Numbered from the stretch's first letter, positions 1-6,688 are shown. The stretch is DNA of 11,618 nucleotides from Sulfurovum sp. UBA7648 (GCA_002483605.1 DLIG01000004.1:1203-12820); one strand, 5' to 3'. A program made the numbers and translations. The notes: generated by a model from the letters alone, not told the origin.

Positions 1-97
1 GAGCTTTGCTCTGTTGGCGTTATCTGAGGCTTTAGCCGAAGCTTTAGTACCTCAGCGGTTAGCGTAGCCAAAAGGAGCTTTGCTCTGTTGGCGTTAT
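1..97. repeat. Partial tandem repeat, 74-base period, upstream of dnaK
   Basis: An identical 23-base block occurs at 1-23 and 75-97 (it begins GAGCTTTGCTC and ends TTGGCGTTAT), giving a repeat period of 74 bases. The first copy is cut by the window edge, so the array may continue to the left. The unit holds two inverted repeats: CTGAGG (24-29) with CCTCAG (50-55), and a nested hairpin GCCAA (67-71) / TTGGC (88-92) enclosing GAGC-TTT-GCTC (75-85). The heptamer GCTTTAG also recurs between 29 and 46. Its GC content is visibly higher than the AT-rich leader that follows. It could be an intergenic repeat family or a structured part of the dnaK leader. The repeat and pairing are seen directly; any function is unknown. 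Confidence 0.8.
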
Positions 98-123
98 ATT
101 AAATAAAAATAAAAATCAAAGGA
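95..123 (+). promoter_or_regulatory. dnaK leader: possible -10 box and ribosome-binding site
   Basis: A TATATT sequence at 95-100 overlaps the end of the second repeat copy and could be a -10 box. An A-rich leader follows, with AAAGGA at 118-123, six bases before the dnaK ATG. The ribosome-binding site is convincing; the -10 is only a candidate, because in this phylum dnaK is usually co-transcribed with hrcA and grpE from further upstream, outside this window. Confidence 0.4.
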
Positions 124-129
124 ATTATT

Positions 130-2004
130 ATGGCAAAAGTATTAGGAATAGATCTAGGAACCACAAACTCAGCAATGGCCATTTACGACCATGGCGAGGC
201 TAAGATCATTGTAAACAAAGAGGGTAAAAACACTACTCCATCAGTAGTTGCTTTTACAGATAAAGGCGAAGTATTGGTAGGTGAGGCAGCCAAACGCCAA
301 GCAGTTACTAATCCTGAAAAAACTATATATTCTATAAAAAGAATTATGGGGCTTATGTGCGATGAGCCAAAAGCAAAAGAAGCAAAAACTAGACTCCCAT
401 ATCATGTAATAGACAGAAATGGCGCGTGTGCTATTGAAGTGGCTGGAAAGACTTATACTCCTCAAGAGATTTCAGCAAAAGTGCTTATGAAGCTAAAAGA
501 AGATGCGGAAGCTTATCTAGGAGAAAAACTAACTGACGCAGTTATCACGGTTCCTGCGTACTTTAATGATGCTCAAAGAAAAGCTACTAAAGAGGCAGGC
601 ACAATAGCAGGACTTAATGTACTTCGTATCATCAATGAACCAACATCAGCTGCATTATCTTACGGGCTTGATAAAAAAGGCGCAGAACAGATAGTAGTTT
701 ATGACCTTGGAGGCGGAACATTCGACGTTACAACTCTTGAAACAGGCGATAATGTAGTAGAAGTTATGGCAACAGGCGGAGATGCATTCTTGGGCGGTGA
801 CGATTTTGATAACCGTGTGATCGACTATATTGCCGGTGAATTCAAAAATGAGAATGGTGTTGATCTTAAAGGTGATGTAATGGCTCTTCAAAGACTAAAA
901 GATGCAGCAGAAAATGCAAAAAAAGAGCTTTCAAGTGCTACCGAAACAGAGATTAATCTGCCGTTTATTACAGCAGATGCGAGCGGGCCAAAACACCTTG
1001 TAATGAAAATAACTAGAGCTAAATTCGAGTCACTTATCTCTGATCTTGTAGCGAGCACTATCAAAACTATCGCGGCAGTTTTGAAAGATGCGGGAGTTAA
1101 GACTAGTGATATCAATGAAATAGTCATGGTGGGCGGATCTACTCGTGTTCCTCTTGTGCAAGAAGAAGTCAAAAAATTCTTTGGTAAAGAACTTAACAAA
1201 TCTGTAAATCCTGATGAAGTAGTTGCGCTTGGCGCTGCTATTCAAGGTGGTGTATTGGCAGGTGATGTTAAAGATGTATTGCTTCTCGACGTAACTCCTC
1301 TAAGTCTTGGAATTGAGACACTAGGCGGGGTGACAACCAAAGTTATCGAAAAAGGTACAACAATACCTGCTAAAAAATCTCAAGTATTCTCAACCGCAGA
1401 TGATAATCAACCAGCAGTTAGCATCCATGTGCTTCAAGGTGAAAGAGAATTTGCAAAAGACAACAAAAGTCTAGGTATGTTTGAGCTTAGAGACATCCCT
1501 GCAGCTCCAAGAGGTGTACCTCAAATCGAAGTTACATTCGATATTGATGCCAATGGTATCTTGACCGTATCGGCTCAAGATAAAGGCACAGGAAAATCTC
1601 AAGAGATCAAGATCACAGGTTCAAGCGGACTTAGCGATGAAGAGATAGCTAAAATGGTCGCCGACGCTGAAGCCCACAAAGCAGAAGATGAACAAAGAAA
1701 AGCGATCGTTGAAGCTAAAAATCAAGCAGATGCACTGATCCACCAAACTAGAAAATCACTAGGTGAACTTGGTGAAAACTTTGATGCTTCTGAAAAAGCA
1801 GGGATCGAAAGTGCTATTGAAGATCTTGAAAATACGCTCAAAAATGACAATGCAACAAAAGAAGAAATAGAAGCAAAAGTCAAAGTACTTACAGAAAAAA
1901 GCCATAAATTAGCTGAAGCTTTGTATGCAAAAGAGCAGGGCGGCGCTGCTGCGTCAAGTGAAAAAAAAGCAGATGATGACGTCATTGACGCAGAAGTAGA
2001 ATAA
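130..2004 (+). CDS. dnaK: Molecular chaperone DnaK (Hsp70)
   Basis: ATP-driven cytoplasmic Hsp70 chaperone that binds exposed hydrophobic peptides and works with DnaJ and GrpE. The 624-residue length is standard and the protein is intact. Visible in order: phosphate-binding loop GIDLGTTNS (6-14), catalytic lysine in SIKR (Lys70), VPAYFNDAQR (141-150), NEPTSAALSYG (169-179), second phosphate loop DLGGGTFDV (192-200), the adenosine-site stretch MVGGSTRVP (333-341), the interdomain linker DVLLLDVTP (382-390), the substrate-binding domain to about 505, a helical lid, a low-complexity GGAAASSEKK stretch and the acidic terminus ending DAEVE. The ATG at 130 has AAAGGA six bases upstream. Upstream partners such as grpE are not in the window. 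A strong hairpin directly follows the stop codon, so this is probably the last gene of its transcript. Confidence 0.99.
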   Translation: MAKVLGIDLGTTNSAMAIYDHGEAKIIVNKEGKNTTPSVVAFTDKGEVLVGEAAKRQAVTNPEKTIYSIKRIMGLMCDEPKAKEAKTRLPYHVIDRNGACAIEVAGKTYTPQEISAKVLMKLKEDAEAYLGEKLTDAVITVPAYFNDAQRKATKEAGTIAGLNVLRIINEPTSAALSYGLDKKGAEQIVVYDLGGGTFDVTTLETGDNVVEVMATGGDAFLGGDDFDNRVIDYIAGEFKNENGVDLKGDVMALQRLKDAAENAKKELSSATETEINLPFITADASGPKHLVMKITRAKFESLISDLVASTIKTIAAVLKDAGVKTSDINEIVMVGGSTRVPLVQEEVKKFFGKELNKSVNPDEVVALGAAIQGGVLAGDVKDVLLLDVTPLSLGIETLGGVTTKVIEKGTTIPAKKSQVFSTADDNQPAVSIHVLQGEREFAKDNKSLGMFELRDIPAAPRGVPQIEVTFDIDANGILTVSAQDKGTGKSQEIKITGSSGLSDEEIAKMVADAEAHKAEDEQRKAIVEAKNQADALIHQTRKSLGELGENFDASEKAGIESAIEDLENTLKNDNATKEEIEAKVKVLTEKSHKLAEALYAKEQGGAAASSEKKADDDVIDAEVE

Positions 2005-2014
2005 AAAATTTGAA

Positions 2015-2050
2015 ATTACGCCTGTCATGTAAAATCATGACAGGCGTAAT
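2015..2050 (+). terminator. Hairpin terminator after dnaK
   Basis: A perfect 15-base-pair inverted repeat (ATTACGCCTGTCATG at 2015-2029, its complement at 2036-2050) with a six-base TAAAAT loop begins 10 bases after the dnaK stop. The tail is AAATTATCTT and not a clean T-run, so it may act as a terminator or as a 3'-end stabiliser of the dnaK mRNA. Confidence 0.75.
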
Positions 2051-2093
2051 AAATTATCTTAACAAAACTTCATATATACTCCTATAAATAATT

Positions 2094-2125
2094 TAAAATA
2101 CAAAGAATAAATTCTTTGTATTTTA
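2094..2125. terminator. Second AT-rich hairpin, possibly bidirectional terminator
   Basis: A perfect 15-base-pair inverted repeat (TAAAATACAAAGAAT at 2094-2108, its complement at 2111-2125) ends in TATTTTA on the plus strand, with an A-run on the other side. This is the layout of a bidirectional rho-independent terminator, although the stem is almost all A:T. It lies 44 bases after the first hairpin and just before the promoter of the next gene. Confidence 0.55.
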
Positions 2126-2154
2126 TTGCCATAACATTTTCAAAAATAACAAGC

Positions 2155-2188
2155 TATAATATCACTATATAATATACTCATACAAGGA
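2155..2188 (+). promoter_or_regulatory. Promoter -10 and RBS of the chorismate mutase-family gene
   Basis: GCTATAAT gives a consensus -10 (TATAAT at 2155-2160). No -35 sits at the right distance, as is common in Campylobacterota sigma-70 promoters. AAGGA at 2184-2188 lies six bases before the ATG at 2195. Confidence 0.6.
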
Positions 2189-2194
2189 ATAGCA

Positions 2195-2488
2195 ATGAAA
2201 AAATGTACTACCCTTCAAGAAGTAAGAGACGAGATAGATAAGCTAGATCATGATATAGTATCTCTCATTGCTAAACGCAACGAATATATAAAGCAGATCG
2301 CACATTTCAAAAACAGCATAGAAGAGGTAAAAGGCGAAGAGCGCATCAAAGATGTAATTTCGCGCGTAAGAGCTCAAGCTATTTCTTTGGGACTTTCGCC
2401 AAATCTCATCAATGACCTTTATGTTCGCATGATAGATGCAATGGTTGAAAGCGAGATAGAAGAGTTCAAAAACGCTAAAAGTCTATAA
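2195..2488 (+). CDS. AroQ-class chorismate mutase family protein (PchB-like)
   Basis: Small all-helical protein of 97 residues. The family converts chorismate to prephenate (phenylalanine/tyrosine synthesis) or, in PchB, splits isochorismate to salicylate and pyruvate. The N-terminal helix LQEVRDEIDKLDHDIVSLIAKR (7-28) is the family hallmark. Arg11, Arg28 and Lys39 have the same spacing as the active-site residues Arg14, Arg31 and Lys42 of PchB, and the start (KCTTLQEVRDEID) resembles PchB more than the mutase domain of PheA. The residue matching PchB Gln90 appears to be Glu87; glutamate here also occurs in some true mutases. No isochorismate synthase or aromatic-pathway gene is adjacent, so chorismate mutase is the safer call. 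A clear -10 and AAGGA support the start. The next gene begins one base after the stop. Confidence 0.85.
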   Translation: MKKCTTLQEVRDEIDKLDHDIVSLIAKRNEYIKQIAHFKNSIEEVKGEERIKDVISRVRAQAISLGLSPNLINDLYVRMIDAMVESEIEEFKNAKSL

Positions 2489-2489
2489 T

Positions 2490-3080
2490 ATGGATTTGAT
2501 GCAAAATGAAAAAATATCACAATTAGTCGACAAGATCAAATCTTTAGAGTCGGAGCTGGAGACTGAACTCCAGGAACAATACAAAAGCTTTAGTTGTGAG
2601 ATAACTCAAAAAAAAGAAGAATTACGAGCCAAATACAAGCATGATAAAGAAAATTTATTTGTTTATCTTTTGAATGCTCCAGTATTATATATTTTAAGTG
2701 TTCCGATCATATGGGCATGTTTGATACCTGCATTTGTTTTGGATATCTTCGTTTCGTTGTATCAAGCAATTTGTTTTCCAATTTATAAAATATCAAAAGT
2801 CAAAAGAAGCGATTATATCATTATTGACAGGCACAAACTAGGCTATCTTAATATCATAGAAAAAGCAAATTGCTGGTATTGCAGTTATTTCAACGGTTTA
2901 CTGGGGTATGTGTCTGAGATCGCCGGGCGCACAGAACAGTTTTGGTGCCCTATCCGTCATGCCGATCGTGTTAAATATATGCATGAATATTATAAAAATT
3001 TTGTTAACTATGGGGATAGCAAAGATTTTAAAGATAGTCAATCTAAATTGCGTGAAGAGCTAAATAAAGAGCAAAAGTAA
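2490..3080 (+). CDS. Conserved membrane-associated protein of unknown function
   Basis: I recognise this as a conserved hypothetical protein seen in many Proteobacteria, with no function I can assign. Its 196 residues comprise a charged, coiled-coil-like N-terminus (about 5-55), a hydrophobic stretch with room for two membrane segments (about 57-97, including PVLYILSVPIIWACLIPAF), and a conserved soluble tail. The tail carries VKRSDYIIIDRHKLGYLN (104-121), a Cys-x2-Cys pair NCWYC (Cys128, Cys131), and RTEQFWCPIRHA (147-158, with Cys153 and His157). These cysteine and histidine positions could bind a metal; that is inference. The ATG at 2490 follows the previous stop by one base with no good Shine-Dalgarno, so translational coupling is likely; Met4 is an alternative start. 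It ends two bases from the stop of the opposing gene. Confidence 0.85.
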   Translation: MDLMQNEKISQLVDKIKSLESELETELQEQYKSFSCEITQKKEELRAKYKHDKENLFVYLLNAPVLYILSVPIIWACLIPAFVLDIFVSLYQAICFPIYKISKVKRSDYIIIDRHKLGYLNIIEKANCWYCSYFNGLLGYVSEIAGRTEQFWCPIRHADRVKYMHEYYKNFVNYGDSKDFKDSQSKLREELNKEQK

Positions 3081-3082
3081 TT

Positions 3083-3463
3083 TTATTTATTTATTTTTTG
3101 CCGTGTTGATTTGGCAAGCTCTGTATATTTTGCTCTCAGGGCATCTATTTGCTCATCTTCTAGTTCTTCTATGTCCATAAGTGTTTTATGGGCTTTTTTG
3201 GTTACGCGTATAAGTTCGTCTAGTTTGATTTGTATAGCTTCAGTGTCACGATTTTGAGTATTTTGTATGATAAAGACCATAATAAAAGTAATGATCGTCG
3301 TCGCAGTGTTTATCACCAGCTGCCATGTGTCGCTAAAATTAAAAAAAGGACCGCTTATTATCCACGTAAAAATGAGTGCGATAGCGAGAATAAAAGTTAT
3401 AGATTTACCGGTTATCTTAGCAAAATTTTTTGTAAAATGTCCATACCATGTATTTGTATTCAT
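3083..3463 (-). CDS. Low-affinity iron permease family small membrane protein
   Basis: A 126-residue protein matching the bacterial 'low affinity iron permease' family (related in name to yeast Fet4). The hallmark stretch SGPFFNFSDTWQLVINT (37-53) and the following TTIITFIMVFIIQNTQNRD (55-73) and KLDELI (80-85) are clear. Two membrane segments are visible, about 22-38 and 48-67, and then a charged, helical cytoplasmic tail. Actual iron transport by these short bacterial members is not established, so the family name should be read cautiously. I chose the ATG at 3463: CAAAGG lies six bases upstream (3470-3475) and a TATAAT box sits at 3488-3493. An in-frame TTG at 3487 would add eight residues but directly abuts the -10 box, making it implausible. 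The gene converges on the preceding gene with only two bases between stops. Confidence 0.85.
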   Translation of the reverse strand: MNTNTWYGHFTKNFAKITGKSITFILAIALIFTWIISGPFFNFSDTWQLVINTATTIITFIMVFIIQNTQNRDTEAIQIKLDELIRVTKKAHKTLMDIEELEDEQIDALRAKYTELAKSTRQKINK

Positions 3464-3487
3464 ATTCTGCCTTTGAAATATAATCAA

Positions 3488-3493
3488 ATTATA
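3488..3493 (-). promoter_or_regulatory. -10 box of the iron permease-family gene
   Basis: Read on the minus strand this is TATAAT. Transcription would start about seven bases downstream, leaving a leader of roughly 18 bases that contains the AAAGG ribosome-binding site before the ATG at 3463. Confidence 0.5.
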
Positions 3494-3594
3494 TCTTAAT
3501 TTTTTGCAAAATATTGGAAAATATTAATTGATTATTATAAAATATTGTAAAAACTAATAAGATAATAATTTTCTTTTAAGAATAAATTTGTTAC

Positions 3595-3617
3595 GATAAT
3601 CAATATTTTAAAAGGAG
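3595..3617 (+). promoter_or_regulatory. Candidate -10 and strong RBS of the rhodanese gene
   Basis: TACGATAAT (GATAAT at 3595-3600) is a possible -10 box but lies very close to the ribosome-binding site. AAAGGAG at 3611-3617 is a near-perfect Shine-Dalgarno, five bases before the ATG at 3623. The rest of the divergent gap (3494-3594) is very AT-rich with no other signal I can support. Confidence 0.4.
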
Positions 3618-3622
3618 TTTTT

Positions 3623-4495
3623 ATGCGTTTAATAGCAGTTTTAATTTTATTTGCCTCTTGGGTTTTTGCATTAGAGCCACTAGTCTCTGCAGAGTGGTTA
3701 AATAATAACAAAAATAACAAAAATCTATTGATCATTGATATATCAGGAAATGATCTCTATAGCAAGGGGCATATCCCAAATGCACTTCCTAGCGACATTG
3801 GCATATGGAGAGTAGCAAAAGACGGGCATCTTTTGCTGCAAACCCCTGAAGTTATCGAAAAACATTTGCAAAGTTTAGGTGCAAGCAGGTCAAGCGATAT
3901 TGTAGTTTATTCTCATCAATCAGATCCAAAAGATACTCTTAAACCGACATATGTTATTTGGGCTATTAAAGCAATGGGACATAAAAATGCAGCACTGCTG
4001 GATGGGGGACTAAAAGCATGGCAAGCAGCAGGCTATGGCTTGTCGCAAGATAAGCCAAATAGGTCAAATGGTGATTTTAAAGCAGCACCAAATCACAATA
4101 TGGTTGCAGATATTGCTTATGTTCGCTCACATATAGGCAAAATACGAATGATTGATGCACGTAATGAGCATTTTTATTTTGGTTCAAAATTGCAACCGGA
4201 GCTTTTGAAAGCAGGGCATATCCCTAAAGCCACAAACTATTTTTGGCAGTATAGCTTGGATGCGAACGGCAAGATGAAGCCTGTAAGCGAACTGAGAGCA
4301 ATGCTGGTTGACGGATTAAAATTGGATCCTAAAAAAACCGTTGTTACCTATTGTACCGGAGGCTTGGAAACTTCTATGAATTGGTTTGTATTGCATAATT
4401 TACTGCACTTTAAAGATGTTAGGCTATATGATGCCTCAATGAAAGAGTGGGCCAATAGAACAGATACCCCTATGAGTAAATATAAGTGGGAGTAG
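3623..4495 (+). CDS. Periplasmic thiosulfate sulfurtransferase (tandem rhodanese)
   Basis: Transfers sulfane sulfur, classically from thiosulfate to cyanide or another thiophilic acceptor. The first 16 residues (MRLIAVLILFASWVFA, then LEP) form a Sec signal peptide, placing the protein in the periplasm. Two rhodanese domains follow. The N-terminal one (about 17-140) has the SxHxP-like SKGHIPNA (47-54) and GGLKAWQAAG (128-137), but its active-site loop reads YSHQSDP, without cysteine, as is usual for the inactive half. The C-terminal domain (about 160-284) has MIDAR (176-180), AGHIPKA (197-203) and the active loop YCTGGLET with catalytic Cys244. The length (290) fits SseA/TST-type enzymes. The CTGGLE loop is not the CGSGVTA of mercaptopyruvate sulfurtransferases, which favours thiosulfate or polysulfide as substrate. 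It stands alone between divergent and convergent neighbours. Confidence 0.92.
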   Translation: MRLIAVLILFASWVFALEPLVSAEWLNNNKNNKNLLIIDISGNDLYSKGHIPNALPSDIGIWRVAKDGHLLLQTPEVIEKHLQSLGASRSSDIVVYSHQSDPKDTLKPTYVIWAIKAMGHKNAALLDGGLKAWQAAGYGLSQDKPNRSNGDFKAAPNHNMVADIAYVRSHIGKIRMIDARNEHFYFGSKLQPELLKAGHIPKATNYFWQYSLDANGKMKPVSELRAMLVDGLKLDPKKTVVTYCTGGLETSMNWFVLHNLLHFKDVRLYDASMKEWANRTDTPMSKYKWE

Positions 4496-4509
4496 GTTCT
4501 ATTTTAATT

Positions 4510-4535
4510 ATAATACTTATAGATAGCAGTATTAT
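4510..4535. terminator. Weak AT-rich hairpin between convergent genes
   Basis: ATAATACT (4510-4517) pairs with AGTATTAT (4528-4535) around a 10-base loop in the gap between the rhodanese gene and the opposing lipoprotein gene. The stem is short and A:T-rich, so a terminator role for either strand is only a possibility. Confidence 0.3.
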
Positions 4536-4712
4536 TTAATCTTCATCATCCTCATCATCACCGGCAACAGCGTGTACCACGCTTCCTGTTACATCGATAA
4601 TAGCGCTTGCGGTTGCTCCTGCTATTTCTATAGGGGCAGTAACTATGCTGGTGCATCCAGTCATTATAAATAGTGTTATTAGAATTAGTATATTTGATTT
4701 TATTGCGGTCAT
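4536..4712 (-). CDS. Small lipoprotein, 58 residues
   Basis: A short reading frame that is easily missed. It starts MTAIKSNILILITLFIMTGC, a lysine-bearing hydrophobic signal followed by a lipobox-like MTGC, so Cys20 would be the lipidated residue after signal peptidase II cleavage. The mature part is about 39 residues: TSIVTAPIEIAGATASA (21-37), a small-residue-rich stretch IIDVTGSVVHAVAG, and a strongly acidic end DDEDDED. The VTAPIEIAGA segment resembles small lipoproteins known from other Proteobacteria with a C-[TS]-x-V-T-x-P motif; function is not known to me. AAGGGA (4717-4722) precedes the ATG by four bases and TTGCTATACT (4736-4745) offers a -10 box, so it appears to have its own promoter in the gap after the upstream gene. 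A different frame at 4558-4848 lacks any such logic. Confidence 0.78.
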   Translation of the reverse strand: MTAIKSNILILITLFIMTGCTSIVTAPIEIAGATASAIIDVTGSVVHAVAGDDEDDED

Positions 4713-4735
4713 ATTTTCCCTTAATTATTTTGAAA

Positions 4736-4741
4736 AGTATA
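4736..4741 (-). promoter_or_regulatory. -10 box of the small lipoprotein gene
   Basis: Minus-strand TATACT, within TTGCTATACT, lies 24 bases upstream of the lipoprotein start codon and just downstream of the preceding stop codon. There is no clear -35; TTGGAT at 4757-4762 is spaced too closely (15 bases). Confidence 0.4.
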
Positions 4742-4750
4742 GCAAAATAT

Positions 4751-6688
4751 TCAAATATCCAACGATTCAATATGGAGCTTGATCTCTTCAAAGGTTTTGG
4801 TATGCGCAAAACATGCTCCTTTTCCGCACAATGACCAGCCGTCTTCATCGCTAACTTCCAATAAAAGATATGGATAGGAGAGCAAAGCTATAGAATCTTT
4901 ATTGGTGTTAAGGTTTGTTTTTGTTGATTTTAAAACTATCAAATCTTTTAGATAGCGCAATACAGCATTGCCCATACAAGGGCTAGAAATTGGCTGGCGC
5001 ATAAGCGAATGAGAATGGCGCTCAAGCGAGGCAAAAATAATATCGCCATAATTTAGATCAGACAATATATCTAATTTGCCAAGTACATCAAGCATTACTC
5101 CTAGAGATGACGGATATGAGCTATCATATGTTTCGGCTTTTGTTGCAAATTCTCCTGTTGCAAAATTCCATTCGTGACGGGTATAAAATTTTCGAATGGC
5201 TTCATTGCTAAGTTTGATCGCAAGATCAAGGTAGTATTTTTCAAATGTGCTTTGATATGCTTCTATAAGTGCTTGAGCCAAATATGCATAATCTTCCAAA
5301 AACGCTTCAACATTTGGAGTATTGTTGTTGATAGAAGTATGGTAAAGCACACCATTTATATAAAGTTTATCCAAAAGTTTTGAAATTGAATTTTTGGCAA
5401 TTTCAAGATATCTTGGCTCGGTCTTGCTTGCATAAAAAAGAGTTTTTATCATCATAGCATTCCACGCAGTGATGATCTTCGTGTCCCTGAAAGGATATTT
5501 CCTTTTTGTCCTTATCTCTTTTAGTGCCGTAATGGCCTGGCTATAATGCATTATTTCGTTTATTTTGTTTGGATCTGATACATTGATTATAGATTTGCCT
5601 TCAAAATTACCGTTTGGAGTGATATCAAGTGCAGCTGCAATTTTAGCGGCATCATTAGCTGTCATACCGTTTTGTATAAATGCATTGATAGCCTCGCGGT
5701 GATCGTAGATAAAATATTCTCCCTCCAACCCATTGGTATCTGCATCGCTTGCTGCATAAAAGAGCCCGTCTTCGCTCATATATTTACGCATAAATTCAAT
5801 AGTTTCAAGTGCTATTTCTTTGTAAGTATATTTTTGTGTCAATAGATATGCTCTTAGGTACAGTTCGGCTAAAAGTGCATTATCGTATGTCATTTTTTCA
5901 AAATGAGGCACCAGCCATCTCTCATCGGTACTGTATCTACAAAATCCGCCATCTACCCTATCGTATAACCCGCCTCGTATCATAGAATCAAGCGATGTTT
6001 CTATGATCTGCAGTATCTCATTGTCTTTTGTTATTTTATAAAAATCTATAAGTGCCATATATGTAGATACTTGCGGAAATTTTGGCGCATTTCCAAAACC
6101 GCCGTATTGTTTATCAAAAAGGCTTTTGGCTTGTGAAATGAATCTGTCTATGATGCTAATATCAAGCTTGGTGGCTTCAACTTTGCTTTTTGGCTTTAGA
6201 AAATCTAAAACTTCTGAACCTTTTTGTGCAAGCAAGGCCGGATCTTTTGCATGTTTTTGTGCTATTGTATTCAAAAGCTCGTCAAATGCCATCATGCCGT
6301 ATTTTGGGGTAGAGGGTATATAAGTAGCACTATAAAATGGTTTTAGATCAGGAGTTAAAAATATAGAGGTCGGCCATCCTCCTCCTCTGCCGTTCATGAG
6401 TGCATAAACTTCTTGAAAATATTTATCTATATCAGGCCTCTCTTCTTTGTCAACTTTGATCGATACAAAATGTTCATTGAGCAATTTGGCTATATTTTCA
6501 TTTTCAAAAGATTCATGTTCCATCACATGGCACCAATGACAACTGCTGTAACCAATCGAAACAAATATAGGTTTGTTTTGTTTTTTTGCAATTTGCAAGG
6601 CTTCGTCACCCCATGGATACCAGTCTACGGGATTGTTTGCATGCTGTTGCAAGTAGGCAGATGATTCTAAAATGAGATGGTTGGCCAT
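4751..6688 (-). CDS. YyaL/DUF255 thioredoxin-fold protein
   Basis: Member of the widespread DUF255/YyaL family (relatives include human SPATA20), whose biochemical role is poorly defined. The N-terminal thioredoxin-like domain starts HLILESSAYLQQHANNPVDWYPW and has the redox motif SSCHWCHVM with Cys50 and Cys53, VDKEERPDID (79-88), and GGWPTSIFLTPD (103-114) with the cis-proline position. An (alpha/alpha)-barrel resembling glycoside hydrolases or N-acylglucosamine 2-epimerases follows (about 180-580), with GGFGNAPKFP (196-205), DGGFCRYSTDERWLVPHFEKM (246-266), ASDADTNGLEGEYF (313-326) and TAWNAMM (407-413). The end carries a Cys-x4-Cys pair (Cys621, Cys626), also typical of the family. The 645-residue length is near normal. 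No signal peptide is seen, so it is probably cytoplasmic. AAGGA (6697-6701) precedes the ATG by eight bases. It is divergent from dsbD. Confidence 0.93.
   Translation of the reverse strand: MANHLILESSAYLQQHANNPVDWYPWGDEALQIAKKQNKPIFVSIGYSSCHWCHVMEHESFENENIAKLLNEHFVSIKVDKEERPDIDKYFQEVYALMNGRGGGWPTSIFLTPDLKPFYSATYIPSTPKYGMMAFDELLNTIAQKHAKDPALLAQKGSEVLDFLKPKSKVEATKLDISIIDRFISQAKSLFDKQYGGFGNAPKFPQVSTYMALIDFYKITKDNEILQIIETSLDSMIRGGLYDRVDGGFCRYSTDERWLVPHFEKMTYDNALLAELYLRAYLLTQKYTYKEIALETIEFMRKYMSEDGLFYAASDADTNGLEGEYFIYDHREAINAFIQNGMTANDAAKIAAALDITPNGNFEGKSIINVSDPNKINEIMHYSQAITALKEIRTKRKYPFRDTKIITAWNAMMIKTLFYASKTEPRYLEIAKNSISKLLDKLYINGVLYHTSINNNTPNVEAFLEDYAYLAQALIEAYQSTFEKYYLDLAIKLSNEAIRKFYTRHEWNFATGEFATKAETYDSSYPSSLGVMLDVLGKLDILSDLNYGDIIFASLERHSHSLMRQPISSPCMGNAVLRYLKDLIVLKSTKTNLNTNKDSIALLSYPYLLLEVSDEDGWSLCGKGACFAHTKTFEEIKLHIESLDI

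Noticed and set aside
1..97. CRISPR array
   Set aside because: Only two copies of the 23-base block are visible, the intervening 51 bases hold their own hairpins, and no cas gene is nearby. A tandem or intergenic repeat fits better.
888..1199. Open frame on the minus strand inside dnaK (also others at 241-465, 655-891, 1722-1985)
   Set aside because: They lie wholly within an intact, well-conserved dnaK, with no ribosome-binding site or recognisable protein features. They are shadows of the coding bias.
3081..3120. Terminator between the convergent genes ending at 3080 and 3083
   Set aside because: The T-rich stretch has no inverted repeat that could form a stem; the two genes run almost into each other.
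3230..3499. Plus-strand frames opposite the iron permease-family gene
   Set aside because: The minus-strand frame has family motifs, membrane segments and a promoter; the plus-strand frames have none and read as antisense artefacts.
4558..4848. 96-residue minus-strand frame overlapping the end of the YyaL gene
   Set aside because: Its translation is rich in Arg, Asn, Tyr and Lys without domain features, and it overlaps two better-supported genes in other frames. The lipoprotein frame at 4536-4712 explains the DNA better.
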